Notes under the pieces: model-generated
What the model saw: the letters and a program-made list of their open reading frames with translations, nothing else
The model's database searches: none
Told to the model about the DNA's origin: nothing
Shown: positions 1-7,122 of the stretch, in pieces
Layout of the letters: each line of letters begins with the position of its first letter
Position numbering within the stretch: the first letter of the stretch is position 1
Source of the DNA: an uncultured Blautia sp.
GTDB taxonomy: Bacteria; Bacillota; Clostridia; Lachnospirales; Lachnospiraceae
Assembly (NCBI GenBank): GCA_946538475.1
Contig: CAMNGN010000033.1
Span: forward strand, 1-14,924
Reading direction: 5' to 3'
Length of the DNA: 14,924 nt
Translations under genes and position numbers: made by a program

Positions 1-224
1 TGGTGAACGGTGAACCTGCGGACTTCCGCATCTGCCCGCCGTACCGCTTCTATCTCACAGGTGCGCTGAAGAAAGGCGTCAATACGATCGAGGTCGAAGT
101 CGTGAATACACCGGAGAGAGATGTCCTGAATCATGATCAGAGCTTCTTCGGTTACGAGAAAGGCCTGTATGAGCCTTCAGGTATGTTCGGACGTGTCAGA
201 CTGATCCACTGCGCCGACGAATGA
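1..224 (+). CDS. Glycoside hydrolase, C-terminal fragment (5' end outside window)
   Basis: The reading frame is open from the left edge (first full codon at 3) to TGA at 222-224, so only about 73 C-terminal residues are visible. They contain a PPYRFYLTGALKKGVNTIEVEV-like stretch followed by GLYEPSGMFGRV. This is the pattern of the C-terminal jelly-roll, sugar-binding (GH2-like) domain found at the end of large bacterial glycosidases such as rhamnosidase-like and GH2-like enzymes. No catalytic residues are in view, so the hydrolase family and substrate cannot be assigned. The codon at 3 is GTG and is unlikely to be the start, because the domain is plainly incomplete. The gene is followed by an inverted repeat and a terminator, so its transcription probably ends before the next gene. 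Its position beside sugar oxidoreductases and a GH39-containing regulator fits a glycoside-use locus. Confidence 0.7.
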   Translation, partial: VNGEPADFRICPPYRFYLTGALKKGVNTIEVEVVNTPERDVLNHDQSFFGYEKGLYEPSGMFGRVRLIHCADE

Positions 225-235
225 TCGGATAATGT

Positions 236-275
236 CAGGCAGGTTAAAAAACAGCATCGTTTTTTAACCTGCCTG
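236..275. repeat. Perfect 17-bp inverted repeat downstream of the hydrolase
   Basis: Bases 236-252 are exactly complementary to 259-275, with a six-base loop. The loop-proximal part of the stem is a run of six A paired with six T, and the outer part is GC-richer. No T run follows on either strand, so it is not a textbook intrinsic terminator. It could still stabilise the 3' end of the hydrolase transcript, or act with the terminator at 321-353. Confidence 0.6.
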
Positions 276-320
276 AAAAAATTGGTCAGATAAAAAGCAA
301 AAACAGTCAAACAAGGCGTA

Positions 321-353
321 AAGCGGAGAAAAGAAACTTTTCTCCGCTTTTTG
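321..353 (+). terminator. Intrinsic terminator after the hydrolase gene
   Basis: Bases 321-333 pair perfectly with 337-349 (13 bp, three-base loop), and the 3' arm runs straight into a T tract at 348-352. This is a classic rho-independent terminator for transcription arriving from the left. It separates the hydrolase from the oxidoreductase gene at 411. Confidence 0.85.
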
Positions 354-359
354 TATAAT
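354..359 (+). promoter_or_regulatory. Possible -10 box (TATAAT) for the oxidoreductase-regulator unit
   Basis: A perfect TATAAT sits directly after the terminator and would give a leader of roughly 45 bases before the ATG at 411. No recognisable -35 hexamer is present at 16-18 bp, where the sequence is the terminator stem. An activator-dependent promoter is possible, which would suit the AraC-type regulator encoded in this unit. This is inference from position. Confidence 0.35.
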
Positions 360-410
360 GCATTCATGATGAAAATTTTGTACCCACAGACATTACAGGA
401 GGAAAAGTAC

Positions 411-1484
411 ATGGAAAAAATCCGCGTAGGAATCATCGGTCATGGATTTATGGGCCATGAGCACGAGACCATGCTGAGCAGCATGGAGCAGTATCAGATC
501 GTCGGTATCTCCGATAAAGATCCGCAGCAGCTCGAAGATGTCAAACCGGGCATCAAACGTTACGCTTCCAACGAGGCGCTTCTGGCCGATCAGGACATCG
601 ATGTCGTGCTGATCGTCGTGAACAACAATCAGCATCACGATCTGGTGATCCAGGCCGCAAAAGCCGGAAAAGACATCATCTGCGAGAAACCGGTCGCCAT
701 GACAGTCGAAGAGCTCGATGATATGGCAAAGGTCTGCGAAGAATGCGGCGTCAAATTTACTGTTCATCATCAGAGAAGACTTGACAAAGACTTCCGCACC
801 ATGAAGGCCGTCTACGATGCAGGCAGCGTCGGCGATGTGTACTCGGTTAAGAGCAGTCTCTACGGCTTCAACGGAAACATGCATGACTGGCATGTGTACA
901 TCAGCGAAGGCGGCGGCATGCTGTTCGACTGGGGCGTTCATCTTATCGACCAGATGCTGTTTATGATGAAAGGCGCAAAAGTCACATCGGTATTTGCAGA
1001 TCTTCGCAATGTTATCAACTTCGAGGTGGACGACTACTTCAAGATCCTTCTTCGTTTTGACAACGGTGTGACCGGCGAGATCGAGCTCGGCACCTATTTC
1101 CTGACCGACAAGATCGGTGAAAAATGGTTTGAGCGCCACTGGATCATGGGCGGAAACAAAGGAACGGCTTATCTTGACGGATTCGATCCGCAGGGAAAGA
1201 TCGTCCGCACATCCCACCTTCTGACCAACGTGCGCGGCACCCGTACCATGACGGCAGCAGGCCCGACCAGATCGTTCGGACCGCCCGCTGAAGGAACCAT
1301 CCTTACCGAGGATCTTCCGGAGGTAAATACCACACATAAAGATTATTTCATCAATTACTACAATGCATATTTCGGAAAAGAAGAATTCATGATCAAGATT
1401 CCTGAGACCAGAAGAGTTCTGGCGCTCATGGAAGCTATCCGTGAATCTGCACGTACAGGTGATTCTATCAGATTCGAAAGCTGA
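411..1484 (+). CDS. Gfo/Idh/MocA-family NAD(P)-dependent sugar oxidoreductase
   Basis: This 357-residue protein has the usual length and order of the family. A Rossmann fold opens with the dinucleotide loop G-H-G-F-M-G near residues 10-15. The family's EKP motif is at about 92-94; its lysine is the usual catalytic-site residue. The substrate-domain signature GGGMLFDWGVHLID lies at about 167-180. An upstream in-frame ATG exists at 357, but ATG 411 is preferred because AGGAGG (397-402) lies eight bases before it and the Rossmann strand starts immediately. Members oxidise or reduce hydroxyls of sugars, inositols and related compounds in the cytoplasm; the exact substrate cannot be read here. Only 16 bases separate it from the AraC-GH39 regulator, so the two are probably co-transcribed. 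It is clearly different in sequence from the second family member at 4135 and is not a recent duplicate. Confidence 0.9.
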   Translation: MEKIRVGIIGHGFMGHEHETMLSSMEQYQIVGISDKDPQQLEDVKPGIKRYASNEALLADQDIDVVLIVVNNNQHHDLVIQAAKAGKDIICEKPVAMTVEELDDMAKVCEECGVKFTVHHQRRLDKDFRTMKAVYDAGSVGDVYSVKSSLYGFNGNMHDWHVYISEGGGMLFDWGVHLIDQMLFMMKGAKVTSVFADLRNVINFEVDDYFKILLRFDNGVTGEIELGTYFLTDKIGEKWFERHWIMGGNKGTAYLDGFDPQGKIVRTSHLLTNVRGTRTMTAAGPTRSFGPPAEGTILTEDLPEVNTTHKDYFINYYNAYFGKEEFMIKIPETRRVLALMEAIRESARTGDSIRFES

Positions 1485-1500
1485 CAGGAGTGTTTATTAG

Positions 1501-3924
1501 ATGCGTAATTTTGTGCCGGACGACAGTCGGATAATGTCTTTTGATTTTCAGATCGAGCAGGTGGAGACCACTCATTTTCATCAGTCGATCGAGATCTTTT
1601 ATGTGCTGGAAGGCAATCCGTCTGTCACTGTCCAGGATGAAGTGTATCACATGCATCCCGAAGATGTCCTTGTGATCAACGCAAACAAAAAGCATTCTTA
1701 CCGGGCGGCGGATGAAGTCCTGATCGGTTTTGTGGAGATCAATTTCCGCATGCTGGGGGACCTTCTGGGAACAGACCACCTGTTCTTCTGGTGCAATTCG
1801 GTCCTGAACAAGACAGCCGCCTACGACGAGCTGCGGAGCGCGCTCAAAAAGATCTTCGGCCAGTATTTTGACAGGAGCGGCTACGGGAAAGTGGCGCTTC
1901 AGGGAATGTACTACGAGCTCCTGGAGGTGCTGATCGGCAGTTTTATGGTCAGCAGCGACGACCGCAGGTTCGAGGAGGAGCACTCCCAGGACGAGCAGCG
2001 TGTCCAGGAGATCGTCAATTATATCCACAGCAACTACCGCAAAAAGATCAGCCTGCAGGAGCTGGGCGATGCACTGTATCTGTCCGTCCCCTATCTTTCC
2101 AAATATATCAAGCGCAAGATGGGCATGAACTTTGTGGATTACGTCAATAACATCCGGCTTTTCCACGCTGTGGATGACCTTCTTTACACCAACAATTCCA
2201 TCACATCGATCGCACTGGAAAACGGTTTTCCCAATGTGGCCTCGCTCACGCGTATGCTGAAGACCGCCTACAACATGACGCCTTCCGAATACCGCCAGAA
2301 GATGAAAGAAAGCGGCTCGGGAGGACAGAACGGTGCAAGCGGACACGAAAAGGAAGCGCTGAAAAGAAGGGTCACGGACTATCTCGACAACAAGCTTGTA
2401 CAGGAGCCGCAGGACCTGGATTACGGGGATTCCTACATTGTGACGGACACCGAAAAACGGGAGCGCTATGACCGCTTCTGGAACCGCTGCATCAACATCG
2501 GGCGGATGGAAGATCTGCTTCGGTCGGACATGCAGGAGCAGGTCCGGACGCTGCACGACGAGCTGGGTTTTACCTACGTAAGAGTCTGGGATTTTCTGGG
2601 CGGAAACATGCTGCTCGACCGTGCAGGGTACGCCGGAGAATATAATTTCAGCCGTGTGGACAGCGCTTTCGAATTTCTGATCAGAAACGGTCTTAAACCT
2701 TACCTGGAGCTGGGGCTGAAGCCGAAACAGCTTTATAGTACGCTGAACCGGAGCATCTACGTCGAAAAGAGAGAGTCTCCCTTCGAAAATGACAGGCAGT
2801 ACGAACAGTTCCTCAATTCGTTTCTCACACATCTCATCAATCACTTTGGGATGGAAGAGGTCGAATCGTGGTACTTCGAGCAGTGGTGCGGCGAGGACTT
2901 TGAGACCGAGACATACGACAATAACTTCTGGAACTCCTTCGAGATCCTTTACCGCGTGGCAAAAAAACACTCTGCCGGGATCCGCACAGGCGGAGGCGGT
3001 ATCGGTATCCAGTACGGCAGGTCAGGACTGGAAAACCTTGTGGACGGCTGGGGAAAAAGAAAGATCCGGCCCGATTTTATTTCACTTTACTGCTATCCCT
3101 ACATCAGGGGAGATGAGGACGGCACCGCCTATGCGCGCCAGTCTACCGACCGCGATTTCCTCAAAAATCAGCTGGAGATGGCATCACAGATCATCAAAAA
3201 CTCTGCGCTCGGAGACACAGAGATCCATGTGACCGAGTGGAGTTCGACGATCTCCAACAGGAATATCCTGAATGACAGCTGCTTCAAAGGCGCGTATATC
3301 ATGAAGGGAATTCTGGATACCTTCGGAAGAAGTAAAGTCCTCAGTTACTGGGTGGGGTCGGATATCTTTTCGGAACACGCCGACAGCAATCGATTTTTGT
3401 TTGGCGGCTGCGGCCTGATGAGCGTCAAGGGGATCAAAAAACCGGCTTTTTATGCCTACAGGTTCATGAACATGCTTGGCCGTTATCTGTTGTACCGCGA
3501 CGGAAACTGCGCGGTGACGACGAACGGCAACAATAACTATTCGCTCGTCTGCCACAACTACCGCCATCTGAATTACCGCTACTTCCTGAAAAAGGAGGAC
3601 GAGCTGGAGCAGGAGAAGCTCTACCAGCTTTTTGAGGACAGTCAGGCACTGCACCTCAACTATCAGCTCACTCATGTGAAGAACGGAAAGTACAAGATCA
3701 AGACCTATTCGGTGAATGATGATCACGGGAGTATTCAGAAGGAACTGGAGAGAGCGGGCGGAGCAGATCAGGTAACAGGGCGTGAAGTGGAGTATCTGAA
3801 GAGGATCTGCACGCCGCACATTGCGGTAAGGACCTGCCAGGTGAAAAAAAATGTCCTGAACTTTGAGACGGTGATGCAGGCGCAGGAGATCCAGTATATA
3901 CATATCAGCTATCTTTATGAGTGA
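1501..3924 (+). CDS. AraC-family regulator fused to a GH39 glycosidase-like domain
   Basis: This 807-residue protein has three parts. Residues ~15-90 form a cupin-like sugar-sensing domain (a THFHQSIEIFYVLEG-type strand pattern). Residues ~165-270 form an AraC/XylS double helix-turn-helix (KKISLQELGDALYLSVPYLSKYIKR, then IALENGFPNVASLTRMLK and the PSEYR signature). Residues ~320-690 form a GH39 (beta-xylosidase clan) TIM barrel. The GH39 nucleophile region is well kept (HVTEW, Glu579). The acid/base region usually reads FExWNEP, but here it is FEQWCGED (458-466 region), so the NEP motif is lost and the nearest acid, Glu465, is shifted by one residue. No signal peptide is visible, so the protein is cytoplasmic. 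The likely role is transcription control of the neighbouring glycoside genes, with the barrel acting as a ligand sensor or a weak hydrolase. An SD-like ACAGGAG at 1484-1490 supports the ATG at 1501. Confidence 0.88.
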   Translation: MRNFVPDDSRIMSFDFQIEQVETTHFHQSIEIFYVLEGNPSVTVQDEVYHMHPEDVLVINANKKHSYRAADEVLIGFVEINFRMLGDLLGTDHLFFWCNSVLNKTAAYDELRSALKKIFGQYFDRSGYGKVALQGMYYELLEVLIGSFMVSSDDRRFEEEHSQDEQRVQEIVNYIHSNYRKKISLQELGDALYLSVPYLSKYIKRKMGMNFVDYVNNIRLFHAVDDLLYTNNSITSIALENGFPNVASLTRMLKTAYNMTPSEYRQKMKESGSGGQNGASGHEKEALKRRVTDYLDNKLVQEPQDLDYGDSYIVTDTEKRERYDRFWNRCINIGRMEDLLRSDMQEQVRTLHDELGFTYVRVWDFLGGNMLLDRAGYAGEYNFSRVDSAFEFLIRNGLKPYLELGLKPKQLYSTLNRSIYVEKRESPFENDRQYEQFLNSFLTHLINHFGMEEVESWYFEQWCGEDFETETYDNNFWNSFEILYRVAKKHSAGIRTGGGGIGIQYGRSGLENLVDGWGKRKIRPDFISLYCYPYIRGDEDGTAYARQSTDRDFLKNQLEMASQIIKNSALGDTEIHVTEWSSTISNRNILNDSCFKGAYIMKGILDTFGRSKVLSYWVGSDIFSEHADSNRFLFGGCGLMSVKGIKKPAFYAYRFMNMLGRYLLYRDGNCAVTTNGNNNYSLVCHNYRHLNYRYFLKKEDELEQEKLYQLFEDSQALHLNYQLTHVKNGKYKIKTYSVNDDHGSIQKELERAGGADQVTGREVEYLKRICTPHIAVRTCQVKKNVLNFETVMQAQEIQYIHISYLYE

Positions 3925-4069
3925 CGATTTTTTATCTTAAATGACGATGTGGATAAAAAACAGCTGATAAATATTGCCTCTCTAAGACAGAAAGATGATA
4001 TTCGCGGCATAATCATTAAAAAACTCGTGTAAACTGAGGAAGATAACAGAAGATAATCGTTAAGCCCGA

Positions 4070-4078
4070 TGGTATACT
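4070..4078 (+). promoter_or_regulatory. Extended -10 promoter upstream of the deglycosidase-like trio
   Basis: TGGTATACT matches the extended -10 form TGnTATAnT, while no good -35 hexamer lies 16-18 bp upstream. Transcription would begin near 4085, leaving about 50 bases before ATG 4135. It lies in the 210-base gap after the regulator gene. The region upstream of it contains a loose inverted repeat (TTTTTTATC / GATAAAAAA, about 3928-3960) but no certain operator. Confidence 0.5.
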
Positions 4079-4134
4079 TATAGACAGTTGAGGAACACAG
4101 AAAAGCATTATATATACACAGGAGGAACTGTAAC

Positions 4135-5241
4135 ATGGGAAAAGTACGAGTAGGCATCGTCGGCTGCGGCGGTATCGCAAACCAGAAACATATGCCTTCA
4201 CTCAAGGCTAATGCCGAGCTCAACGAGATCGTTGCATTCTGCGATATCATCGAAGAGCGCGCCGTAAAAGCAAAAGCTGACTTCGGCACAGAGGACGCAA
4301 AGGTTTACACAGACTATCATGATCTGGTAAACGATCCCAACGTTGATGTGGTACATGTCTGCACACCGAACGTTGCACACTGCCCGATCACTGTCGCTGC
4401 TTTCGAGGCCGGCAAACATGTTATGTGCGAGAAGCCGATGGCTCACAACACCGAAGATGCACAGAAGATGATCGATGCCTGGAAGAAATCCGGCAAGAAG
4501 TTCACCATCGGATATCAGAACCGTCTTCGTGACGACACCCAGACTCTGCACGCTTCCTGTGAAGCAGGAGAGCTCGGCGACATTTACTTTGCAAAAGCTC
4601 ATGCGCTCAGAAGAAGAGCAGTCCCGACCTGGGGCGTATTCCCGAACAAGGCTCTTCAGGGCGGCGGCCCCCTTATCGATATCGGAACACATGCACTGGA
4701 CATCACCCTCTGGATGATGAACAACTACGAGCCGGCATCGGTATCCGGTTCTGTCAACTATAAGCTCGGACGTCAGGCTGACGGCCCTGCAGGAAACGTA
4801 TTCGGACCGTGGGATCCCGAGACATTCGAAGTAGAAGATTCCGCTTTCGGTTTCATCAAGATGAAAAACGGAGCTACCATCTACCTTGAGGCATCCTGGG
4901 CACTCAACATTCTGAAATCCATGGAGGCTTCCACCACGCTTTGCGGAACCAAGGCAGGCGCCGAGATCCATCACGGCGGCAGCTATCCGAAGGATGAGCT
5001 GATCTACAACACCGTAGAGCACAATCAGCTGATGGAAAAGACGATCTCCCCCGCAGGCGTAGTCGACTTCTTCGAGGGCGGCGCTTCCGCAGAGGGCGTA
5101 CGTGAGCAGAAACAGTGGCTGGAAGCCATCATCAACGACACCGAGCCGCTGGTAAAACCGGAGCAGGCGTTCGTAGTTACCCAGATCCTTGAGGCGATCT
5201 ACAAATCCGCAGAGACCGGTAAAGAGGTATACTTCGATTAA
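4135..5241 (+). CDS. DgpA-like Gfo/Idh/MocA oxidoreductase (glycoside 3-oxidation candidate)
   Basis: This 368-residue Gfo/Idh/MocA protein has the dinucleotide loop G-C-G-G-I-A at 10-15, the EKP motif at 99-101 and the substrate-site signature GGGPLIDIGTHALDI at about 176-190. From memory, the overall sequence (HVMCEKPMAHNTEDAQKMID, TWGVFPNK, FGPWDPETFEVEDSAFGF) closely resembles DgpA of puerarin-degrading gut bacteria, which oxidises the glucose C3 hydroxyl. The RBS AGGAGG at 4120-4125 fits the ATG. The two genes that follow encode the small and large subunit types of a C-glycoside deglycosidase. This places the enzyme as the supplier of the 3-oxo-glycoside that they cleave. NAD(H) is the likely cofactor, possibly regenerated on another keto-sugar. 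The assignment to the family is firm. The C-glycoside substrate is inferred, and O-glycosides with a 3-keto elimination route are an alternative. Confidence 0.9.
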   Translation: MGKVRVGIVGCGGIANQKHMPSLKANAELNEIVAFCDIIEERAVKAKADFGTEDAKVYTDYHDLVNDPNVDVVHVCTPNVAHCPITVAAFEAGKHVMCEKPMAHNTEDAQKMIDAWKKSGKKFTIGYQNRLRDDTQTLHASCEAGELGDIYFAKAHALRRRAVPTWGVFPNKALQGGGPLIDIGTHALDITLWMMNNYEPASVSGSVNYKLGRQADGPAGNVFGPWDPETFEVEDSAFGFIKMKNGATIYLEASWALNILKSMEASTTLCGTKAGAEIHHGGSYPKDELIYNTVEHNQLMEKTISPAGVVDFFEGGASAEGVREQKQWLEAIINDTEPLVKPEQAFVVTQILEAIYKSAETGKEVYFD

Positions 5242-5258
5242 TTGTTACTGACTAAAGT

Positions 5259-5292
5259 CCGCCCCGGAACTTTAACAGCCGGTTTGGGGCGG
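5259..5292 (+). other. Imperfect hairpin between oxidoreductase and DUF6379 genes
   Basis: CCGCCCC (5259-5265) pairs with GGGGCGG (5286-5292), with a short inner AAC/GTT helix and no following T run. It lies in the 84-base gap ahead of the small subunit gene. It may stabilise or set a processing point in a shared mRNA so the downstream subunits are made at a different level. That role is inference. Confidence 0.4.
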
Positions 5293-5325
5293 CTGAAGGT
5301 ATAAACGAAAATGGAGGTTAAACAA

Positions 5326-5721
5326 ATGGCAGCCAGACAAATTTTTAATCCGGACGGATTCAAAAACATCATCGTGGACGGAAAAGCCGTTGGCTTCGAG
5401 TTCCAGTTCAAAGCGCAGTACTATCGCGGCTTCACACTTTCTATTCTTCACAATGTCAGCGTTAATGTGGACGGCTGGGACGCAGCAAGAGAAGACATCT
5501 GCATCTCTGTGCACGGCGAGACTTTCACACTGGATCAGGCTCTCACAGTAGTCGATTCCGACTATCGCTGGGAGTTCGGTGAGTATGCAACCATCAAAGT
5601 CAAAAAAGACGGCGGTCTTGAGCCCGGAAAGCATCACATCAAAGCGGTACAGCTGATCGTTCCGTCCTATATGCCTTTCCCGACCGAAGCAGTCTGCGAG
5701 ACAGACTTTGTGATTGAATAA
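5326..5721 (+). CDS. DUF6379 protein, C-glycoside deglycosidase beta-subunit type
   Basis: This is a 131-residue soluble protein with no signal peptide. The ATG at 5326 is chosen over the in-frame ATG at 5311 because GGAGG at 5313-5317 lies eight bases before it; the upstream ATG overlaps that ribosome site. Recognised family features are an N-terminal FNPDGFKNIIVDGKAVGFEF stretch, the YYRGFTLSIL strand, the RWEFGEYATIKV strand and a late GGLEPGKHHIKAVQ turn, in an all-beta pattern. In studied C-glycoside deglycosidases this small beta-sandwich subunit packs on the TIM-barrel subunit and helps form the active site and the oligomer. It has no catalytic metal site of its own. The next gene begins 15 bases after its stop, which suits 1:1 expression of the two subunits. 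The family call rests on remembered sequence features. The protein alone would otherwise be a hypothetical. Confidence 0.82.
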   Translation: MAARQIFNPDGFKNIIVDGKAVGFEFQFKAQYYRGFTLSILHNVSVNVDGWDAAREDICISVHGETFTLDQALTVVDSDYRWEFGEYATIKVKKDGGLEPGKHHIKAVQLIVPSYMPFPTEAVCETDFVIE

Positions 5722-5736
5722 CAGGAGGAGTATACA

Positions 5737-6792
5737 ATGAGCTACGATATCAAAAGAAGTATTTCCTTATACAGCTATCAGGACGAATATTATGATGGAA
5801 TCCTTGACCTCGAAGGCTGCCTTCGTGAGACTGCAAAGACAGGCGCAACAGGTGTTGAGCTTCTGGCAGAGCAGATGATCAAGCGTTTCCCGCTTCCCAT
5901 CGAGGATGAAGAGTTCAGAGCACACTGGTTTGAGATGCTGAAAAAATACGGCCTCACTCCTTCCTGCTATGACGCATTCCTGGAGAACAGAATCTACTCC
6001 AACCGTACTCTGTCCCTCGGCGAGCAGATCAACATGATGAAGAGAGACCTTCGTCTGGCAGGCCTTCTCGGCTTCCCGGTAATCCGTACACTGGTTTCCA
6101 CTCCGATGGATGTCATCGAAGGAAGCCTTGAGTATGCCGAGAAGATCGGCGTGAAGATCGGCCTCGAAGTTCACGCTCCGTTCTCCCTCAACTCCGGCTG
6201 GGCTGACGGCTACATGGAAATGATCAACAGAACAGGAACCAAATATTTCGGATTCATTCCGGATATGGGTATCTTCTGCAAGAACGTTCCCGATGTTCTT
6301 CGTGACAAAGCAAGACGTATGGGCGCAAAAGAAGAGTGCCTGAAGATCGTCGATGACGCTTACGCACAGAGAAGAGAAAGAGGATTTGTAAAGATCAAAT
6401 ACGATCTGGATCTCGGCAAGGCCAACATGGAATATCGTATGGCCAACGGCATGAAAGAGATGATGGACGCAGTCGAGAAGGCAGGCGGCGGTCCCGCAGA
6501 CAAGATGTACGCAGGCGCTTCCTTCACCTACTCCTGGTCAGATCCGCAGGATATCATCGACAACATCGACTACATTTTCCATACTCATGCAAAATTCTAC
6601 AATGTGCATGAGGACTATGTTGAGACAGCAGTCGCCATTCCGGAAGTTGTCGAAGCTTACAAGAAAGCCGGCTACAAAGGCTTCCTGAGCTCCGAGTACG
6701 AAGGCGGCGAGCATCTCCGCGACGTGGGTGTCGACAGTATCGAGCAGTGCCGTCGGCATCAGGAGGCGCTGAGAAGAGCGATCGAGGGGTAA
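5737..6792 (+). CDS. TIM-barrel sugar isomerase/epimerase-like protein, C-glycoside deglycosidase alpha-subunit type
   Basis: This 351-residue protein belongs to the AP-endonuclease-2/xylose-isomerase-like TIM-barrel superfamily. The four metal ligands expected in this fold can be placed at Glu144 (GLEVHAP), Asp176 (FIPDMGIF), His282 or His284 (HTHAKFY) and Glu320 or Glu322 (SSEYEGG). His146, two residues after the first ligand, sits where the related deglycosidases have their catalytic base. Such enzymes bind Mn2+ and break the sugar-aglycone bond of 3-oxo-glycosides by beta-elimination. AGGAGG at 5723-5728 precedes the ATG. It is the third gene of the unit after the DgpA-like oxidoreductase and the DUF6379 subunit, and all three are needed in known pathways. 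The stop codon lies inside a weak GAGGGG/CCCCTC stem (6784-6806). Alternatives are an ordinary sugar-phosphate isomerase or a 3-keto-O-glycoside lyase, but the gene trio argues for the deglycosidase group. Confidence 0.85.
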   Translation: MSYDIKRSISLYSYQDEYYDGILDLEGCLRETAKTGATGVELLAEQMIKRFPLPIEDEEFRAHWFEMLKKYGLTPSCYDAFLENRIYSNRTLSLGEQINMMKRDLRLAGLLGFPVIRTLVSTPMDVIEGSLEYAEKIGVKIGLEVHAPFSLNSGWADGYMEMINRTGTKYFGFIPDMGIFCKNVPDVLRDKARRMGAKEECLKIVDDAYAQRRERGFVKIKYDLDLGKANMEYRMANGMKEMMDAVEKAGGGPADKMYAGASFTYSWSDPQDIIDNIDYIFHTHAKFYNVHEDYVETAVAIPEVVEAYKKAGYKGFLSSEYEGGEHLRDVGVDSIEQCRRHQEALRRAIEG

Positions 6793-6824
6793 GGGGTAAT
6801 CCCCTCGCACGCTTTAAAACAAAT

Positions 6825-6914
6825 GAAACGGGGGACGGTTCCTCGTTCCATCTTTCCAAGGTTGGAGACATTTCTCCGCCTTGAAGGATGGAACGAGGAA
6901 CCGTCCCCCGTTCC
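6825..6914. repeat. GGGGGACGGTTCC hairpin repeat, copy A
   Basis: Bases 6825-6852 pair with 6887-6914 over about 27 of 28 positions. Within the loop, a second stem (CAAGG..GGAGA with TCTCC..CCTTG, about 6857-6882) continues the fold, giving a 90-base hairpin. The core GGGGGACGGTTCCTCGTTCC is shared with copy B at 8576. It begins 33 bases after the TIM-barrel gene and ends where the region shared by the two Y-like RNA copies begins. No transposase is in the window. REP-like or MITE-like spread is the likely origin, but this is inference. Confidence 0.85.
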
Positions 6915-6978
6915 ACTTTTCGCACCTTTTTTTCCGAGAAGGTGAAAGATATATGTGATAAAGTACAGACATACAAAG
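6915..6978 (+). promoter_or_regulatory. Conserved upstream block of Y-like RNA copy 1
   Basis: This block matches the one at 10149-10206 almost base for base (shared CTTTTCGCAC, a T tract, CCGAGAA, GAAAGATATATGTGATA, ACAGACATACAA). Conservation upstream of the RNA outer stem suggests a promoter. TGTGATAAA resembles an extended -10, but no sigma-A -35 can be placed with confidence. Part of it may instead belong to the mature RNA. Confidence 0.4.
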
Positions 6979-7097
6979 AAAAGCACTCACAGCAAATATT
7001 TTTTCCAGGTACACGGCGTAGTCTCGGGTTCGAATCCCGACGGTTTCGAAAAGAAACTGTAGTTAAGCGGAGATAACGACGAAAAAAAGTGCTTTGT
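6979..7097 (+). ncRNA. yrlA: YrlA-type bacterial Y RNA with permuted tRNA-like fold, copy 1
   Basis: An outer stem AAAGCAC (6980-6986) / GTGCTTT (7089-7095), with a T6/A7 pairing inside it, encloses a tRNA fold in permuted order. The T arm is TCGGG (7024-7028) with loop TTCGAAT and CCCGA (7036-7040). The 3' acceptor strand CGGTTTC (7041-7047) pairs through a five-base loop with the 5' strand GAAACTG (7053-7059). TA and a D arm GTTA/TAAC (7062-7065, 7074-7077), with a GCGG-containing loop, follow. ACG (7079-7081) can pair with CGT (7017-7019) where the anticodon stem would start. GACGAA after the D arm recalls the Ro-binding consensus of bacterial Y RNAs. No anticodon loop exists, so it is not a decoding tRNA. 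The Ro60-like gene begins 26 bases downstream. In characterised bacteria such RNAs bind the Ro ring and can tether PNPase. The exact ends are estimates. Confidence 0.82.
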
Positions 7098-7122
7098 AGA
7101 CAAACAGAAAGGAGTGAGCATC

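Noticed and set aside
393..1337. Long antisense open frames opposite the oxidoreductase, and similar ones opposite the AraC-GH39, FucO-like and pfkA genes.
   Set aside because: They are shadows of high-GC3 sense genes. Their products show no recognisable domains and they lack convincing ribosome sites.
4088..4116. TTGAGG-N17-TATATA as promoter of the DgpA-like gene.
   Set aside because: The start site would fall inside the AGGAGG at 4120-4125 and remove the ribosome site. The extended -10 at 4070 is more sensible.
6814..7076. Short open frames in both strands across repeat A and the Y-like RNA.
   Set aside because: They arise from the inverted repeat and structured RNA. There are no ribosome sites or protein-like composition.
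7017..7081. An ordinary or truncated tRNA gene at the GGGTTCGAATCCC stretch.
   Set aside because: The acceptor 3' strand is followed, not preceded, by the acceptor 5' strand and D arm. No anticodon arm or CCA is present. The permuted Y RNA reading explains all the parts, and the second copy covaries with it.
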